From Isoetes taiwanensis (Eukaryota; Streptophyta; Lycopodiopsida; Isoetales; Isoetaceae): a stretch of DNA of 64,000 nt. The notes below the pieces were generated by a model. That model ran no database searches and was not told where the DNA came from. It saw only the letters and a program-made list of their open reading frames with translations. The position numbers and the translations under genes were made by a program. Positions 22,861 through 35,223 of the stretch are shown here, piece by piece. The stretch covers positions 250,001 through 314,000 of the forward strand of contig JAJEKV010000175.1 of assembly GCA_021234155.1 (NCBI GenBank), in the 5' to 3' direction. Positions within the stretch are counted from its first letter, which is position 1, and each line of letters begins with the position of its first letter.

Positions 22861-23560
22861 GGTAGATGTAGTTAAGATACTTATGGGCATTACTTTCATC
22901 CTCATGGTTAATCCTTTGGAATTTTTGTAGATGTGATTAAGATCCTCATGAGTGGTCCTTTGGAATTGGTAGTGGGTGTGAATGAGATCCTCGGTTGGAA
23001 TTCATGCTAGGTATGGACAAAATCCTCATGGGTGATGCTTTGAAAATTTGTAGTAGATGGCATTGTATAGGTATCGTGTGATTGAGTGTGAGTAAGCTCC
23101 TCATGGATGACAATGGGGATCCCTCATTGGTGATACTTTAGAATTGGTAGTAGGGTGTGTGCATAGATGGCTTTGCAATTGACGGTTGGTGTGAGTAAGC
23201 ATGTGAGTGTAATACGTGTGAGTAAGCTCCTCATAGGTGATACTTTGAGACTCATGGTAGTAAATGTCAATATGGGTGACACCTTAGAATTGGTAGTACG
23301 GTGTGTGTATATGGACTCCTCATGAGTTGACCAATCGACATTAAGTAACATGGGTTTGTCCCCTGAGCATATAGGAGCATATTCAAGCTTTGCAAGAATA
23401 GGTATGAGTAAGCTCCTTGAAGAGTAAGCCCCTTGAACATAGGCATTGACAAACGTGGATAAACTCCTCAAATTCGATAGTAATAGATAAAAGGGCAAAA
23501 GAGAGAGGGTAAAGAAAGGATTGAAAGATGAGAGATTAGAGAAAGAAGGGATGATGTTGC
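22860..23560 (+). repeat. Module A minisatellite, round 2
   Basis: The same GATACTTTGGAATTGGTAGT and GTGAGTAAGCTCCTCATGG words as round 1, more diverged. It ends in an A/G-rich stretch (23480-23560). Confidence 0.7.
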
Positions 23561-24120
23561 AAGTGATACTTTAGAACATCCCTATAGATGGGAGTAACAT
23601 GGGAAGGTGTGCTTTTGCCCAAATTGAGGCAAGGCCTCAGCCGAGCCAAGGAATAATGCAAAAAAAAAGGGTCCACCCTTGAGCATATAGGTATTGACAA
23701 ACATAGATAAACTCCTAGAGACAATCTCACAGGCGATTTAAAAGGTCTCCACCGAGGAATAGTGTAAAAGAAAAGGGTCCACCTTTGAGCATATAGGTAT
23801 TGACAAACATAGATAGACTTCTAGAAATAATCTCAGAGGTGATACTTTAGAAGGCCCCCATAGACGGAAGTAGCATAGGTATGTGTGCTTACAAACCGAG
23901 CAATATGCTAAAGATGTCCAAATCGAGGCGAGGCCTCAGCCAAAGAGTCGAGGAATATTTTTAAAAAAAGGCCCACCATGTGGCGTGATCTTGGCTCTCC
24001 ATGTTCTCCCTCCAACTTAATGGGAGGGCTTTGAAAACTTCTATGTTGTGTGGGGGATTCAAACTCCAATTTGTACCCACTAAACCCACCCATACATACC
24101 ACTAAGCCAAGCATAAGTTC
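23560..24120 (+). repeat. Module B, round 2
   Basis: Two or three sub-copies, each with GATACTTTAGAA, GGGAGTAACATGG, GTGTGCTTTTGCC and GAGGCGAGGCCTC words plus GAGCATATAGGTATTGACAA. It ends like round 1. Confidence 0.75.
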
Positions 24121-24124
24121 ACAA

Positions 24125-24770
24125 ATATTGTTAAGGGCAAGACTTAAACAAATCCAGAATATTCTAGAATATTTTAGAATGCTCTAGATAGCTCTAGAAT
24201 CTTCTGGAATGATCAAGATGCTCATGGACAAGCATCTCAATCTAAAAATAGAAACTGTTTACCAAACTTTGCAAAGAGCCAAAATTGAATGTTCTGGAAA
24301 GTTCCAGCTGAGGCTAAGCACCTCAGTCTAAAAATAGAAAGCATTTTGATTGAGGGTAAGCAGCTCAGTCTAAAAAGCACTTACTTTGACATGGGTAAGC
24401 AGCTCAGTCTAAAAATAGAAAGCTATTTTGAAGCTTTGCAAAAACTAAAAATAGGAGGCTCTAGATAGTTCTAAAAAGTTCTAGCATATTCTAGATGCTC
24501 ATGGTTGAGCATTGTAGACTAAAAATAGATAGTTTTTTTTTTTTTTTGAAAATGCACAAAGCCAAAGTAGAATGTTTCTGGGTCTGAGCAAGCAAGCTCA
24601 GTTTAGAAATAGAAAGTTTTTTGAAATTTTACAAACAACCAAAATAGAATGTCTTGCGATGTTCTGAACAATTCTAGATGCTCAGTGGATAGATATCTCA
24701 GTCTAAAAATAGAAAGTTCTGAAACTTTACAAGCTCAGTTCAAGAATAGATTGTTTTCAAAATAGGCAAT
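24125..24770 (+). repeat. Module C, round 2
   Basis: Same unit words as round 1 (CTCAGTCTAAAAATAGAAAG, GTTCTAGA), with a T run at about 24532-24547. Confidence 0.8.
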
Positions 24771-25810
24771 TCTTTGGAAATGGTAGTAGAGGTGTCAATA
24801 AGCTCTTCATAGATGATACTTTAGAATTGGTAGTATTGGTAGTAGGTATGAGCAAGCTCCTCATAGGTGATCCTTTGGAACTGGTAGTAGATGTGAGTAA
24901 TCCACTCAGAGGTTGCAAGTATGGGTCATCAGCAGGTGATTCTTTAGAATTGGTAGTAGGTGGCAGTAAGCTTCTCATAAATTATCAAATGGATGTTAAG
25001 TAACATCGATATGGACGTTGACCCACATGGGTGTCACTTATCTCATGTTTGATACTTTGAAATTGGCAATAGGTGTCTGTCAGTTCTCATGGGTGAGACT
25101 TTAGAATTGGTAGTAGGTGTAAGTCCCAAAATGGGTGATAGTTTGAAATTAGTCGTAATAGGTGTGTGTAAGGTCCACATAGGTGACACTTTGAAGTTGT
25201 AGCAGGTGTGTGAGTCACCCTCATGTGTGGTGTGAGCCAACTTTTCATGGGTGATACCTTGCAATTAGTAGTAGGTATGAATCACGTTCCCCAATAGGCT
25301 TACCCTTTACAATTGGCAATATGTGGCAATAAGCTCCTTATATGATGCCGATGGTGTGGGTCAGCTTCCCATAGATGATACTTTGGAATTGATAGTAGGT
25401 GTGAGGAAGCTCCTAATGGGTGATAGTTTGAAATCTGTGATAGGGCGGGTAGTAGGAGTGTGTAAGCTCCTCCTGCGGTGACGCTAACTTGGTAGTGTGA
25501 GTAAGCTCCTCGTGTGTGATACTTTTGAATTGGCAATAGGTGTGAATCAACTTCTCATGGATGATACTTTGAAATTAATAGTAGGTGTAAGTAAGCTCAT
25601 AATGGTGTGATATGTTGAAATAAGCAAGAGATGTATGTGAGCTTCACATGGTCATACATTGAATTTCATAGTAGACGGAGTAAGTACCTCGTGTGATACA
25701 CCTTGAATTGGCATTAGGTATGAGTAAGCTCCTCATGTATGATACTTTAGAATTGGTAGTAGATGTGGTAAAGGTCCTCATGGATGTCGTCCAATCAGTT
25801 CAACATGGTG
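24770..25810 (+). repeat. Module A minisatellite, round 3
   Basis: Degenerate GATACTTTGGAATTGGTAGT units again, with GTAAGCTCCTCATGG endings. Confidence 0.75.
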
Positions 25811-25814
25811 TGAT

Positions 25815-26242
25815 ATTTTGATTTGGTAGAGGCCAAGGTCGAGGAAGCAAAGGGCGCAATTAGTGGAAATCTCCAAGTTGAGGCCAAGGCCGAGGAGTTA
25901 GCGCCCAAACTCAAGCCGAGGCCGAGAACGAAGGAGTCACCGCAAAAGAAAAGGGCCCATGAACATATAGGTATTGACAAACATAGGTAAACTCCTCAAG
26001 CTCGAGAAAAGTAGATAAAAGGAAAAAGCGTAGAGGATAAAGAAAGAAAGAGAGGAGATTAGAAAATAAGGGATAATCTCACGTATACTTTAGAAGGTCC
26101 CCATAGATACGTGTGCCTTTGTCCAAACAGAGTCAAGGCCTCGGCCAAAGGTTGAAGCTGAACCGAGGAATAGTGTAAAAGAAAACAGTCTACTTTTGAA
26201 CATATAGGTATTGACAAACATAGGTAAACTCCTAGAAAGAAG
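25815..26242 (+). repeat. Module B, round 3, cut by the LTR array
   Basis: GAGGCCAAGGCCGAGG words, GAACATATAGGTATTGACAA and GGTAAACTCCTAGAAAGAAG, then the GGGTA duplication of the LTR array. The sequence after the array (37277 onward) continues the module. Confidence 0.75.
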
Positions 26243-26247
26243 GGGTA
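26243..26247 (+). repeat. Target-site duplication, left (GGGTA)
   Basis: GGGTA directly before the TGATAC terminus. The same five bases follow the other terminus at 37272-37276. Confidence 0.85.
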
Positions 26248-26654
26248 TGATACGAGCTACACCAATAGCTCAGGAAGATCCGGCTCTAGTTCACCAAAAC
26301 TAGAGGAAGATCCAAAACCACAAGGTAATTGTTGGTAGTTCTCCACCCAACCGGGCCAATCGGTGTTGAGAACTGGCAGATTAACAGCAAGACAAAGGCA
26401 ATGGCAATTTCTAGGCAAGGAGCTTGGTTCTCTTCAAAAAGGCAATCTTGGCTGTGCAGTCCAGTCTGACCCACGACCACTCTTTTGGCGATATCTCACG
26501 ATCCACAAGGAGTTAGCAAATGGGAGACCCAATCCGGAAACTAGACACTGAGAGCTTTTCAATGAGCCCTGGATCGCCATAAGCCGAAGTATATTCGCTG
26601 AGATATGATCTTTTGAAGTTGGGCTTTTAGAAACTCCTATTTTTGGACTGGACT

Positions 26655-27091
26655 TGATATGGATATGGTAGCTCGGGGGAGTGGCCTTGAACGTTGGTCT
26701 TGGTGGACTAGCATGGGTGTGTGAGAAGGGAAAACTAATAGCATGGCAAAGCAAGTAAATTGGCAATAATATCTTATGTTAGTAGAAGCTAAATAATATC
26801 TTAGATATTATAGCTAAAGTCCAGTCCAAAAATAGCAGTTTCTAAAAGGCCAACTTCAAAAGATCATATCTCAGCAAATATAAGTCGGATTATGGCGATC
26901 CAGGGCTTATTGGAAAGCTCTTAGTGTCTAGTTTCCGGATTGGGATCGTTCATTAGCTAAATCTATCTGGATCGTGAGATATCGCCAAAAGAGTAGCCAT
27001 GGGTCAGACTGGACTGCACAGCCAAGATTGCCTTTTTGAAGAGAACCAAGCTCCTTGCCAACAAATTACCATTGCCTTCTGTCTTGCTGTT
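26655..27091 (+). repeat. LTR copy, forward, 3'-truncated
   Basis: Starts TGATATGGATATGG directly after a reverse LTR lacking its end segment (26248-26654) and stops at CTTGCTGTTA, where it jumps into the internal region. Confidence 0.7.
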
Positions 27092-27095
27092 ATTT

Positions 27096-27724
27096 TTGGC
27101 AAGAAGAATAAGTGCAAATGGTTGGAAAGGTCCGACATGCCTTCTTTCCGTGGATATCCCGCCTAAGCCCACATAGGTTATCTGATTTCGAGCACACGGG
27201 AGTCGCTTCTTGAAGAGAGTTGAAGCAAATCGGAGGAAGAAAAAGTTGAACTACCAACGTGCGCATATGGAAGAAGAGAACAACAAACCGACGACGCTTC
27301 AACTCTCTTCAAGAACGACTCCCCGTGTGCTCAAATCCGATAACCCGTGGGGCTTAGCGAGATATCCACGGAAAGAAGGCATGTCTGACTTTTCCAACCA
27401 TTTGCACTTATTCTTCTTGCCGAAAGAATTTCTTCTTCAATGGGACGAGGGCGGATTTATAGGAGCAGGTTCGAAGGTAGCGAGGTGCAGGGGTTCTCAT
27501 ATTCTCGCAACAATTTCTCACTTACATAACTTGATGCAATGCGCCGAGATGCTCTAATTTCCCTGATAGCCTCTTCTTGAGATTCGCACATAGAGATTCC
27601 CATCCGGTTTTGCCGCTGTATAAGCCGCATGTAATTGCTTTCCAAAGAAGTCTCCCATGATTCTGCTGGTCCCAATTGATGCTATAGATGCTTTACCGCG
27701 GCAGAATTGTCGCTCGATACCACC
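27096..27724 (+). repeat. Internal palindrome, round 1
   Basis: Forward internal arm (about 27096-27225), a loop of about 70 bp, then the reverse arm (27299-27724). The reverse arm is longer because the forward arm lacks its primer-site end. Confidence 0.7.
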
Positions 27725-28507
27725 TGATACGAAGCTACACCAATAGCTCAGAAGATCCGGCTCTAGTTCACCAAAACTAGAGGGAAGATCCAAAACCACA
27801 AGGTAATTGTTGGTAGTTCTCCACCCAACCGCCAACCGTGTTGAGAATCGCACATTAACAAAGAAGATAGAAGGCAATGGTAATTTCTTGGCAAGGAGCT
27901 TGGTTCTCTTCAAAAAGGCAATATTGGTCGTGCGTCTGACCCATGGCCACTCTTTTGGCGATATCTCACGATCCACATAGAGTTAGCTAATGAGCGATCC
28001 CAATCGAAAACTAGACACTAAGAGCTTTCAATAAGCCCCGGATCGCCATATCCTGACTCTATATTTGCCGAGATATGATCTTTTGAAGTTGGCCTTTTAA
28101 ATCAAGAGTTTTGGACTCTTCAAAGGTAGGCCTTAGGTAGCCCGCCGGTCGACCCCATGGCCACTCTTTTCATGGATATCTCACGATCCACATAGAGTTA
28201 GCCAAAGAGTGGCCGGGGTCGATCGACTGCATGTACCTAAGATTGCTTTTGAAGAGAACCAAGCTCCAATACCGGTCTTGTGGGTTCTCATATTCTCGCA
28301 ACAATTTCTCACTTACATAACCCAATGCACCGCCAGATGCTCTAATTTCCCGATAGCCTCTTCTTGAGATTCGCATAGAGATTCCCATCCGGTTTGTTTG
28401 TTGTATAAGCTGATGTAATTGCTTTCCAAAGAAGTCTCAGATCCGCTGGTCCCGAATTGGATGCTAGAGATGCTTTTACTAGTCTCGTAATTGTCGCTCG
28501 ATACCAA
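27725..28507. repeat. Rearranged round: reverse LTR, short LTR scraps, reverse internal arm
   Basis: Reverse LTR 27725 to about 28115, then two facing LTR scraps around 28205, then a reverse internal arm about 28285-28505. Confidence 0.55.
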
Positions 28508-29583
28508 TGATACGAAGCTACACCAATAGCTCAGAAGATCCGCCTAGTTCACCAAAACTAGAGGAAGATCCAAAACCACAAGGTAATAGTTGGTAGTTCT
28601 CCACCCAACCGGCCAACCGTGTTGAGAACCGCAGACAACAACAAAGACGTAAGGCAATGGTAATTTCTTGGCAAGGAGCTTGGTTCTCTTCAAAGGGCAA
28701 TCTTGGTATCCAACGGTCTGACCCATGGCCACTCTTTTCGCGATATCTCACGATCCATAGAGTTAGTTAATGAGCGATCCCAATCCGGAAACTAGACACT
28801 AAGAGCTTTCCAAAGCCCTGGATCGCCATAATCCGACTTATATTTGCTGAGATATGATCTTTTTTGAGTTGGCCTTTTAGAAATCTATTTTTGACTGACT
28901 TGATATGGATATGGTAGCTCGCTCAGACCAATTCAGGCCACTCCCCGAAGCTACCATATCCATATCAAGTCCAAATTCAAAATAGCAGTTTCTAAAAGCC
29001 CAACTTCAAAAGATCATATCTCGTGAATATATTTCGGGCTTATGGCGATCCGGCTCATTGAAAAGCTCGGTGTCTAGTTTCCTGATTGGGTCTCCCATTT
29101 GCTAACTCCTTGTGGATCGTGAGATATCGCCAAAAAGAGTGGCCGTGGGTCGCGACTGACCGACGACCAAGATTGCTTTTGAAGAGAACCAAAAATAGCA
29201 GCTTTCTAAAAGCCCAACCTCAAAAGATCATATCTCAAATAATATACTTCCGACTTATGGCGATCCAGGGCTCATTGAAAGCTCGTCTAGTTTTCTTGAT
29301 TGGTCCCCATTTGCTAACTCCTTGTGGATCGTGAGATATCGCCAAAAGAGGGCCGTGGGTCAGGACTCGACTCGCATGTACCAAGATTGCTTTTGAAGAG
29401 AACCAAGCTCCTTGCCTAGAAATTGCCATTGCCTCAGTCTTCTTGTTAATCTGCCAGTTCTCAACAATCGGTTGGCCCGGTTGGGTGGAGAACTACCAAC
29501 AATTACCTTGTGGTTTTGGATCTTCCTCTGTTTTGGTGAACTAGAGTCGGATCTTCCTCGAGCTATTGGTGTAGCTCAGATCA
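28508..29583. repeat. Facing LTRs, rearranged
   Basis: Reverse LTR 28508-28900, a short palindrome of the LTR start (28901-28967), then two forward LTR pieces in tandem (28968 to about 29190, and about 29190-29583) ending at the primer site. Confidence 0.65.
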
Positions 29584-29622
29584 ATTGGTATCGAGCGACA
29601 ATTCTGCACCGGTAAAGCATCT

Positions 29623-29944
29623 ATGGCATCCAATTTAGGACCAACAGATGCGTAGACTTATCGAAAGCAATTACCCTCAGCTTATACATACGCAAACCGG
29701 ATGGAATCTCTATGCCCCAATCTCAAGAAGAGGCTATCGAGAAATTAGAGCATCGGCGACATTGCATTGGTTATGTAAGTGAGGAATTGTTGCGAATATG
29801 AGAACCCTGCACCTCCGCTTAGCTTCCAACTCCCGCCCCCATAAATCCTCCCCTGAAGAAGAAATTCTTCCCGCAAGAAGAATAAGTGCAATGGTTGAAA
29901 AGTCCGACATGCCTTCTTTCCGATATCCCGCTAAGCCCATATAG
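29623..29944 (+). pseudogene. Short internal ORF of the LTR element
   Basis: The internal region encodes one short protein, best reconstructed by eye from several copies as starting MASNLGPTDAE, with SQEEAI, ALGYVSEELL, PINPP-EEEILPGKKNKCK and ending in GYPAKPT before TAG. This copy keeps the start and stop but has small deletions that shift the frame. Related copies begin at about 27650 (minus), 32083, 33990 and 35848 (plus). I recognise no gag, protease, integrase or RT motif. A frame of about 105 codons kept in outline over many copies may once have been translated; its role is unknown. Confidence 0.4.
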
Positions 29945-30468
29945 GTTATCGGATTTCGAGCACCGGAGTCGCTTCAAGAGAGTTGAAGCAACGGAGGAAG
30001 AAAAGTTGAACTACCAACGAAATACATATGGAAGAAGAGAACAACAACCGACGACGCTTCAACTTCTTCAAGCACCCACTCCCGTGTGCTCGTAAACCGA
30101 TACTGCGGTGGGGCTTAGCGAGATATCCACGAAAGAAGGCATGTCGGACCTTTCCAACCATTTGCACTTATTCTTCTTGCCGTGAAGAATTTCTTCTTCA
30201 ATGGGAGGAGGCTGATTTATAGGAGCAGGTTCGGTAGCTGAGGTGCGGGGTTCTCATATTCACAAACAATTTCACTTACATAACCCAATGCAATCATGAT
30301 GCTCTAATTTCCGATTGCCTCTTCTTGAAATTCCCATAGAGATTCCCATCCGGGTTTGCCATTGTATAAGCTGATGTAATTGCTTTCCAAGAAGTCTCAA
30401 GATCCTTGGTCCCTAATTGAATGCTATAGATGCTTTTACCGGTCGTAATTGTCGTGCTCGATAATAAT

Positions 30469-31032
30469 TGATACGAGCTACACCAATAGCTCAGGAAGAT
30501 CCGGCTCTAATTCACCAAAACTAGAGGAAGATCCAAAACCACACGGTAATTGTTGGTAGTTCTCCACCCAACCGGGCCAACCGGTGTTGAGAACCGCACA
30601 TTAACAAAGAAGACAGAAGGAAATGGTAATTTCTTGGCAAGGAGCTTGGTTCTCTTCAAAAAGGCAATCTTGGCTGTGCAGTCTGACCCATGGCCACTCT
30701 TTTGGCGATATCTCACGATCCACATAGAGTTAGCTAATGAGCGATCCTAATCCGGAAACTAGACACTAAGAGCTTTCCAATAAGCCCTGGATCGCCATAA
30801 TCCGACTTATATTTGCTGAGATATGATCTTTTGAAGTTGGCCTTTTAGAAACTGCTATTTTTGGACTGGACTTTAGCTATAATATCTAAGATATTATTTA
30901 GCTTCTACTAACATAAGATATTATTGCCAATTTACTTGCCTTGCCATGCTATTAGTTTTCCTTCTCACACACCCATGCTAGTCCACCAAGACCAACGCTC
31001 AAGGCCACCCCCCAGCTACCATATCCATATCA
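30469..31032 (-). repeat. LTR copy, reverse, full length (564 bp)
   Basis: TGATACGAGCTACACC to CCATATCCATATCA. It contains the end segment in reverse orientation, as does the copy at the right edge. Confidence 0.8.
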
Positions 31033-31310
31033 AGTCCAAATCCAAAAATAGCATTTCTAAAAGCCCAACTTCAAAAGATCATATCTCGGTAAATATACTT
31101 CGCTTATGGCGATCCGGGCTCATTGAAAAGCTCTCGTCTAGTTTCCGGATTGGGTCTCCCATTTGCTAACTCCTTGTGGATCGTGGAGATATCGCCAAAA
31201 GAGTGGCCGTGGGTCGATCGACCGTGCCAAGATTGCTTTTTGAAGAGAACCAAGCTCCCTTGCCTAGAAATTGCCATTGCCTCTCGTCTTCTCAAGTAAT
31301 CCGCCAGCCT

Positions 31311-31507
31311 GTGGATAGGTTCAATCAGATATCGCTTTTATAATGCAATACGTATTTTCGCTTGATACGACACAAATTTGACGCGAATCGCCAAAATACG
31401 CCCAAAAAATTTCCTGGCTGCCGAAAAAATTTCGCGTAGTTTAAACCTTCTATTTCGCCTTTACAAACTTTTTTCAAAGGAATACGAAACCTTCAGCTTT
31501 AAAAACT

Positions 31508-31551
<44 letters not shown>

Positions 31552-31910
31552 TCATGTAAACCTTAGAAGCGCTTTACGCCAAACTTTTTCCAGTTTAAAT
31601 CAAGGTTTAAACTTACGTGAAAAAAATTAGTTTCACGTGGCGTGAAGGTTTCGGCTGTGAAAAAAGTTCGGCGTAGTTTAAATAAGGTTCGCTTACGCCA
31701 AAATTTTTTGAATTTTGGCAGTGTCTAATCCGAAGGTTTTCGCTTACGCCAAAAAAAACTCGCTGCGTAAAAATGAAGGTTTCGCTTTACTGCGAAATTT
31801 TTTTCCTAAGCGAGTATAAAATACGAAAAATACGTATTTTTCCCAAAAATACGTATTTTTGGACTTTATACGCCTGAAAAAAATAATTTCATCTTCTGAG
31901 AACCTATCCC
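31311..31910. mobile_element. 600-bp foldback / MITE-like insertion
   Basis: Interrupts a forward LTR between its CCGCCAG and GGTTCTCAACACCGG words. Ends are GGATAGGTTC on the left and GAACCTATCC on the right. The interior is AT-rich and partly self-complementary, with ATACGTATTTT near both ends, repeated TTCGC/TTACGCC words and a 36-base A run at 31512-31547. No frame and no certain target duplication (CCT flanks both ends). Confidence 0.55.
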
Positions 31911-32082
31911 CTCGGTTCTCAACACCGGTTGGGTCCGGTTGGGTGGAGAACTACCAACAATTACCTTGTGGTTTTTGGATCTTCCTCTAGTTTTTGGTGA
32001 ACTAGAGTTTTATCTTCTGAGCTATTGGTGTAGCTTCGATCAATTGGTATCGAGCGACAATTACAGACCGGATAAAGCATCT

Positions 32083-32430
32083 ATGGCATCCAATTTAGGA
32101 CCAACAGATGCAGAGACTTCTTTGGAAAGCAATTACCTCGGCTTTATACAATGGCAAACCGGATGGGAATCTCTATGCCCCAATCTCAAGAAGAGGCTAT
32201 CGGAAATTAGAGCATCCGGGCGATTGCATTGGGTTATGTAAGTGAGGGAATTGTTGGGCATATGAGAACCCCCGCGACCTCACTTCTAGCTTCAACTTGC
32301 TCCCATAAATCCGCCTCCCCCATTGAAGAAGAAATTCTTCCCGCAAAGAAGAATAAGTGCAAATGGTTGGAAAAGTCCGACATGCAACTTCTTCCGTGGA
32401 TATCTCGCTAAGCCCAAGAAGGTTATCTGG
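32083..32430 (+). pseudogene. Short internal ORF of the LTR element, second copy
   Basis: ATG at 32083 in the context CTATGGCATCC, then NLGPTDAET before a one-base shift. The remainder can be followed to GYPAKP-like sequence with several lesions. It is followed by a loop region (32461-32546) that is inverted relative to other rounds. Confidence 0.35.
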
Positions 32431-33367
32431 TTTAGGAGGCACACGGGGAGTCGTTCTTGAAGAGAGTTGAGCGTAGTGGGTTTGTTGTTCTCTTCTTCCA
32501 TATAACCTCGTTGGTAGTTCAACTTTTCTTCCTCCGCTGTTTCAACTCTCTTCAAGAACGACTCCAGTGCTCGGAAACCGATAACTTTGTGTGGGCTTAG
32601 CGAGATATCCACCTTAACGAAGGCATGTCGGACTTTTCCAACCATTTGCACTTATTCTTCTTTAAGGGAAGAATTTCTTCTTCAATGGGAGGAGGCGGAT
32701 TTATGGGAGTTCGGTTCAAGCTAGCGGAGGTGCGGGGGTTCTCATTCTCGCAACAATTCCTCACTTACATAACCCAATGCAATCGCCCAGGATGCTCTAA
32801 TTTCCCGATAGCCTCTTCTTGAGATTCTGCATAGAGATTCCCATCCGGTTTTGCGGCAGATAAGCTGAGGTAATTGCTTTCCAGTAAGTCTCTGCATCTG
32901 TTGGTCCTAAATTGGATGCCATAGATGCTTTACCAGTGCAGAATTGTCAGGCTCTAATACCAATTGATACGAGCTACACCAATAGCTCAGGAAGATCCGA
33001 CTCTAGTTCACCAAAACTAGAGGAAGATCCAAAACCACAAGGTAATTGTTGGTAGTTCTCCACCCAACCGGGCCAACCGGTGTTGAGAACCCATGGCATT
33101 AACAAGAAAGAGCAGGCAATGGCAATTTCTAGGCAAGGAGCTTGGTTCTCTTCAAAAAGCAATCTTGGCTGTGCAGTCCAGTCTGACCCACGGCCACTCT
33201 TTTGGCGATATCTCACGATCCACAAGGAGTTAGAAAATGGGAGACCCAATCCGGAAACTAGACACTGAGAGCTTTTCAATGAGCCCTGGATCGCCATAAG
33301 CCGAAGTATATTCGCTGAGATATGATCTTTTGAAGTTGGGCTTTTAAGCGCTATTTTTGACCGGACT

Positions 33368-33938
33368 TGATATGGATATGGTAGCTCGGGGGAGTGGCCT
33401 TGAACGTTGGTCTTGGTGGACTAGCATGGGTGTGTGAGAAGGGAAAACTAATAGCATGGCAAGGCAAGTAAATTGGCAATAATATCTTATGTTAGTAGAA
33501 GCTAAATAATATCTTAGATATTATAGCTAAAGTCCAAAGAGTCAAAATAGCGCTTAAAAGGCCAACTTCAAAAGATCATATCTCAGCAAATATAAGTCGG
33601 ATTATGGTGATCCAGGGCTTATTGGAAAGCTCTTAGTGTCTAGTTTCCGGATTGGGATCGCTCATTAGCTAACTCTCTGTGGATCGTGAGATATCGCGAA
33701 AAGAGTGGCCATGGGTCAGACTGGACTGCACAGCCAAGATTGCCTTTTTGAAGAGAACCAAGCTCCTTGCCAAGAAATTACCATTGCCTTCTGTCTTGCT
33801 GTTAATCTGCCAGTTCTCAACACCGGTTGGCCCGGTTGGGTGGAGAACTACCAACAATTACCTTGTGGTTTTGGATCTTCCTCTAGTTTTGGTGAACTAG
33901 AGTCGGATCTTCCTGAGCTATTGGTGTAGTCAGAATCA
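33368..33938 (+). repeat. LTR copy, forward, full length (571 bp), with primer site
   Basis: TGATATGGATATGG to GTAGTCAGAATCA, then ATTGGTATCG. It abuts a reverse LTR (32965-33367) head to head without target bases between. Confidence 0.8.
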
Positions 33939-34822
33939 ATTGGTATCGTGAGTCGACAATTCTGCCTTTGGTAAAGCATCTATAGCATCCAATTCAGGAC
34001 CAACAGATGCAGAGACTTACTGGAAAGCAATTACATCAGCTTATACAACGGCAAACCAGATGGGAATCTCTATGTCTGAATCTCAAGAAGAGGCTATCAG
34101 GTGGGTTATGTAAGTGAGAAATTGTTGCAGAATATGAGAACCCCTGCACCTCCGCTTACCTTCAACCCTGCTCCTATAAACCTCCCATTGAAGAAGAAAT
34201 TCTTCCCGGCAAGAAGAATAAGTGCAAATGGTTGGAAAGGTCCGACATGCCTTCTTTTCCGCGGATATCCCGCTAAGCCCACATAGGTTATCTGGATTTC
34301 GAGCACAGGAGTCGTTCTTGAAGAGAGTTGAAGCAACGGAGGAAGAAAAGTTGAACTACCAACGTAGCGCATATGGAAGAAGAGAACAACAAACCGACGA
34401 CGCTTCAACTCTCTTCAAGAATGACTCTCGAGTACTCAAATCCGATAACCCGTGTGGGCTTAGCGAGATATCCACGGAAAAAGAAGGCATGCCTGACTTT
34501 TCCAACCATTTGCACTTATTCTTCTTGCCAGGAAGAATTTCTTCTTCAATGGGAGGAGGCGGATTTATGGGAGCGAGTTCAGGAAGCTAGCTGAGGTGCA
34601 GGGGTTCTCTATTCCAACAATTCCTCACTTACATAACCCAATGCAATGCGGATGCTCTAATTTCCCGATAGCCTCTTCTTGAGATTGAGGCATAGAGATT
34701 CCCATCCGGTTTGTTATTTGTATAGCCGAGGTAATTGCTTTCCAAAGAAGTCTCTGCATCGTTGGTCCTAAATTGGATGCCATAGATGCTTTACCGGTCG
34801 TAATTGTCGCTCTAATACCAAT
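33939..34822. repeat. Internal palindrome, well-preserved round
   Basis: Forward internal arm 33939 to about 34345, centre near 34385 (GGAAGAAGAGAACAACAAAC), reverse arm to 34822 ending in TCTAATACCAAT, the reverse complement of the primer site. Confidence 0.8.
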
Positions 34823-35223
34823 TGATACGAAGCTACACCAATAGCTTCGGGAAGATCCGACTCTAGTTCACCAAAACTAGAGGAAGATCCAAACCACAAG
34901 GTAATTGTTGGTAGTTCTCCACCCAACCCGGCCAACCTGTTGAGAACCTGCGATTAACAAAAGGCGCAGGCAATGGCAATTTCTAGGCAAGGAGCTTGGT
35001 TCTCTTCAAAAGCAATCTTGGTCGTCGCGATCCGATCTGACCCACGGCCACTTTTTTCGCGATATCCACGATCCACAAGGAGTTAACAAATGGGAGACCC
35101 AATCCGGAAACTAGACACCGAGAGCTTTTCAATGAGTCCTGGATGCGCCATAAACCGGCGATATATTGCCGAGATATGATCTTTTGAAGTTGGGCTTTTT
35201 AAACCGCTATTTTTGACCGGACT

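Larger units (their letters stand above)
20510..26242 (+). repeat. Higher-order satellite-like array (modules A-B-C, about 3 rounds)
   Basis: Three kinds of sequence follow each other in the same order: A (20510-21690), B (21690-22150), C (22150-22860); then A (22860-23560), B (23560-24120), C (24125-24770); then A (24770-25810), B (25815-26242). Module A is a degenerate minisatellite, B is GC-rich with GAGGCCGAGG words, C is a degenerate repeat rich in TTCTAGA and AAAATAGAAAG. Starts of A are 2350 and 1910 bp apart. After the LTR array, module B resumes at 37277. No coding frame is shared between rounds. An A/B/C order kept over three rounds implies duplication of a composite of about 2 kb. 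Confidence 0.75.

Noticed and set aside
23124-23498. 124-codon minus-strand frame in module A
   Set aside because: Reading through a minisatellite gives repetitive peptide; other rounds are not open.
32974-33297. 107-codon frame in the LTR, and similar frames in other LTR copies
   Set aside because: It recurs only because the LTR recurs, falls inside LTR sequence, and shows no domain.
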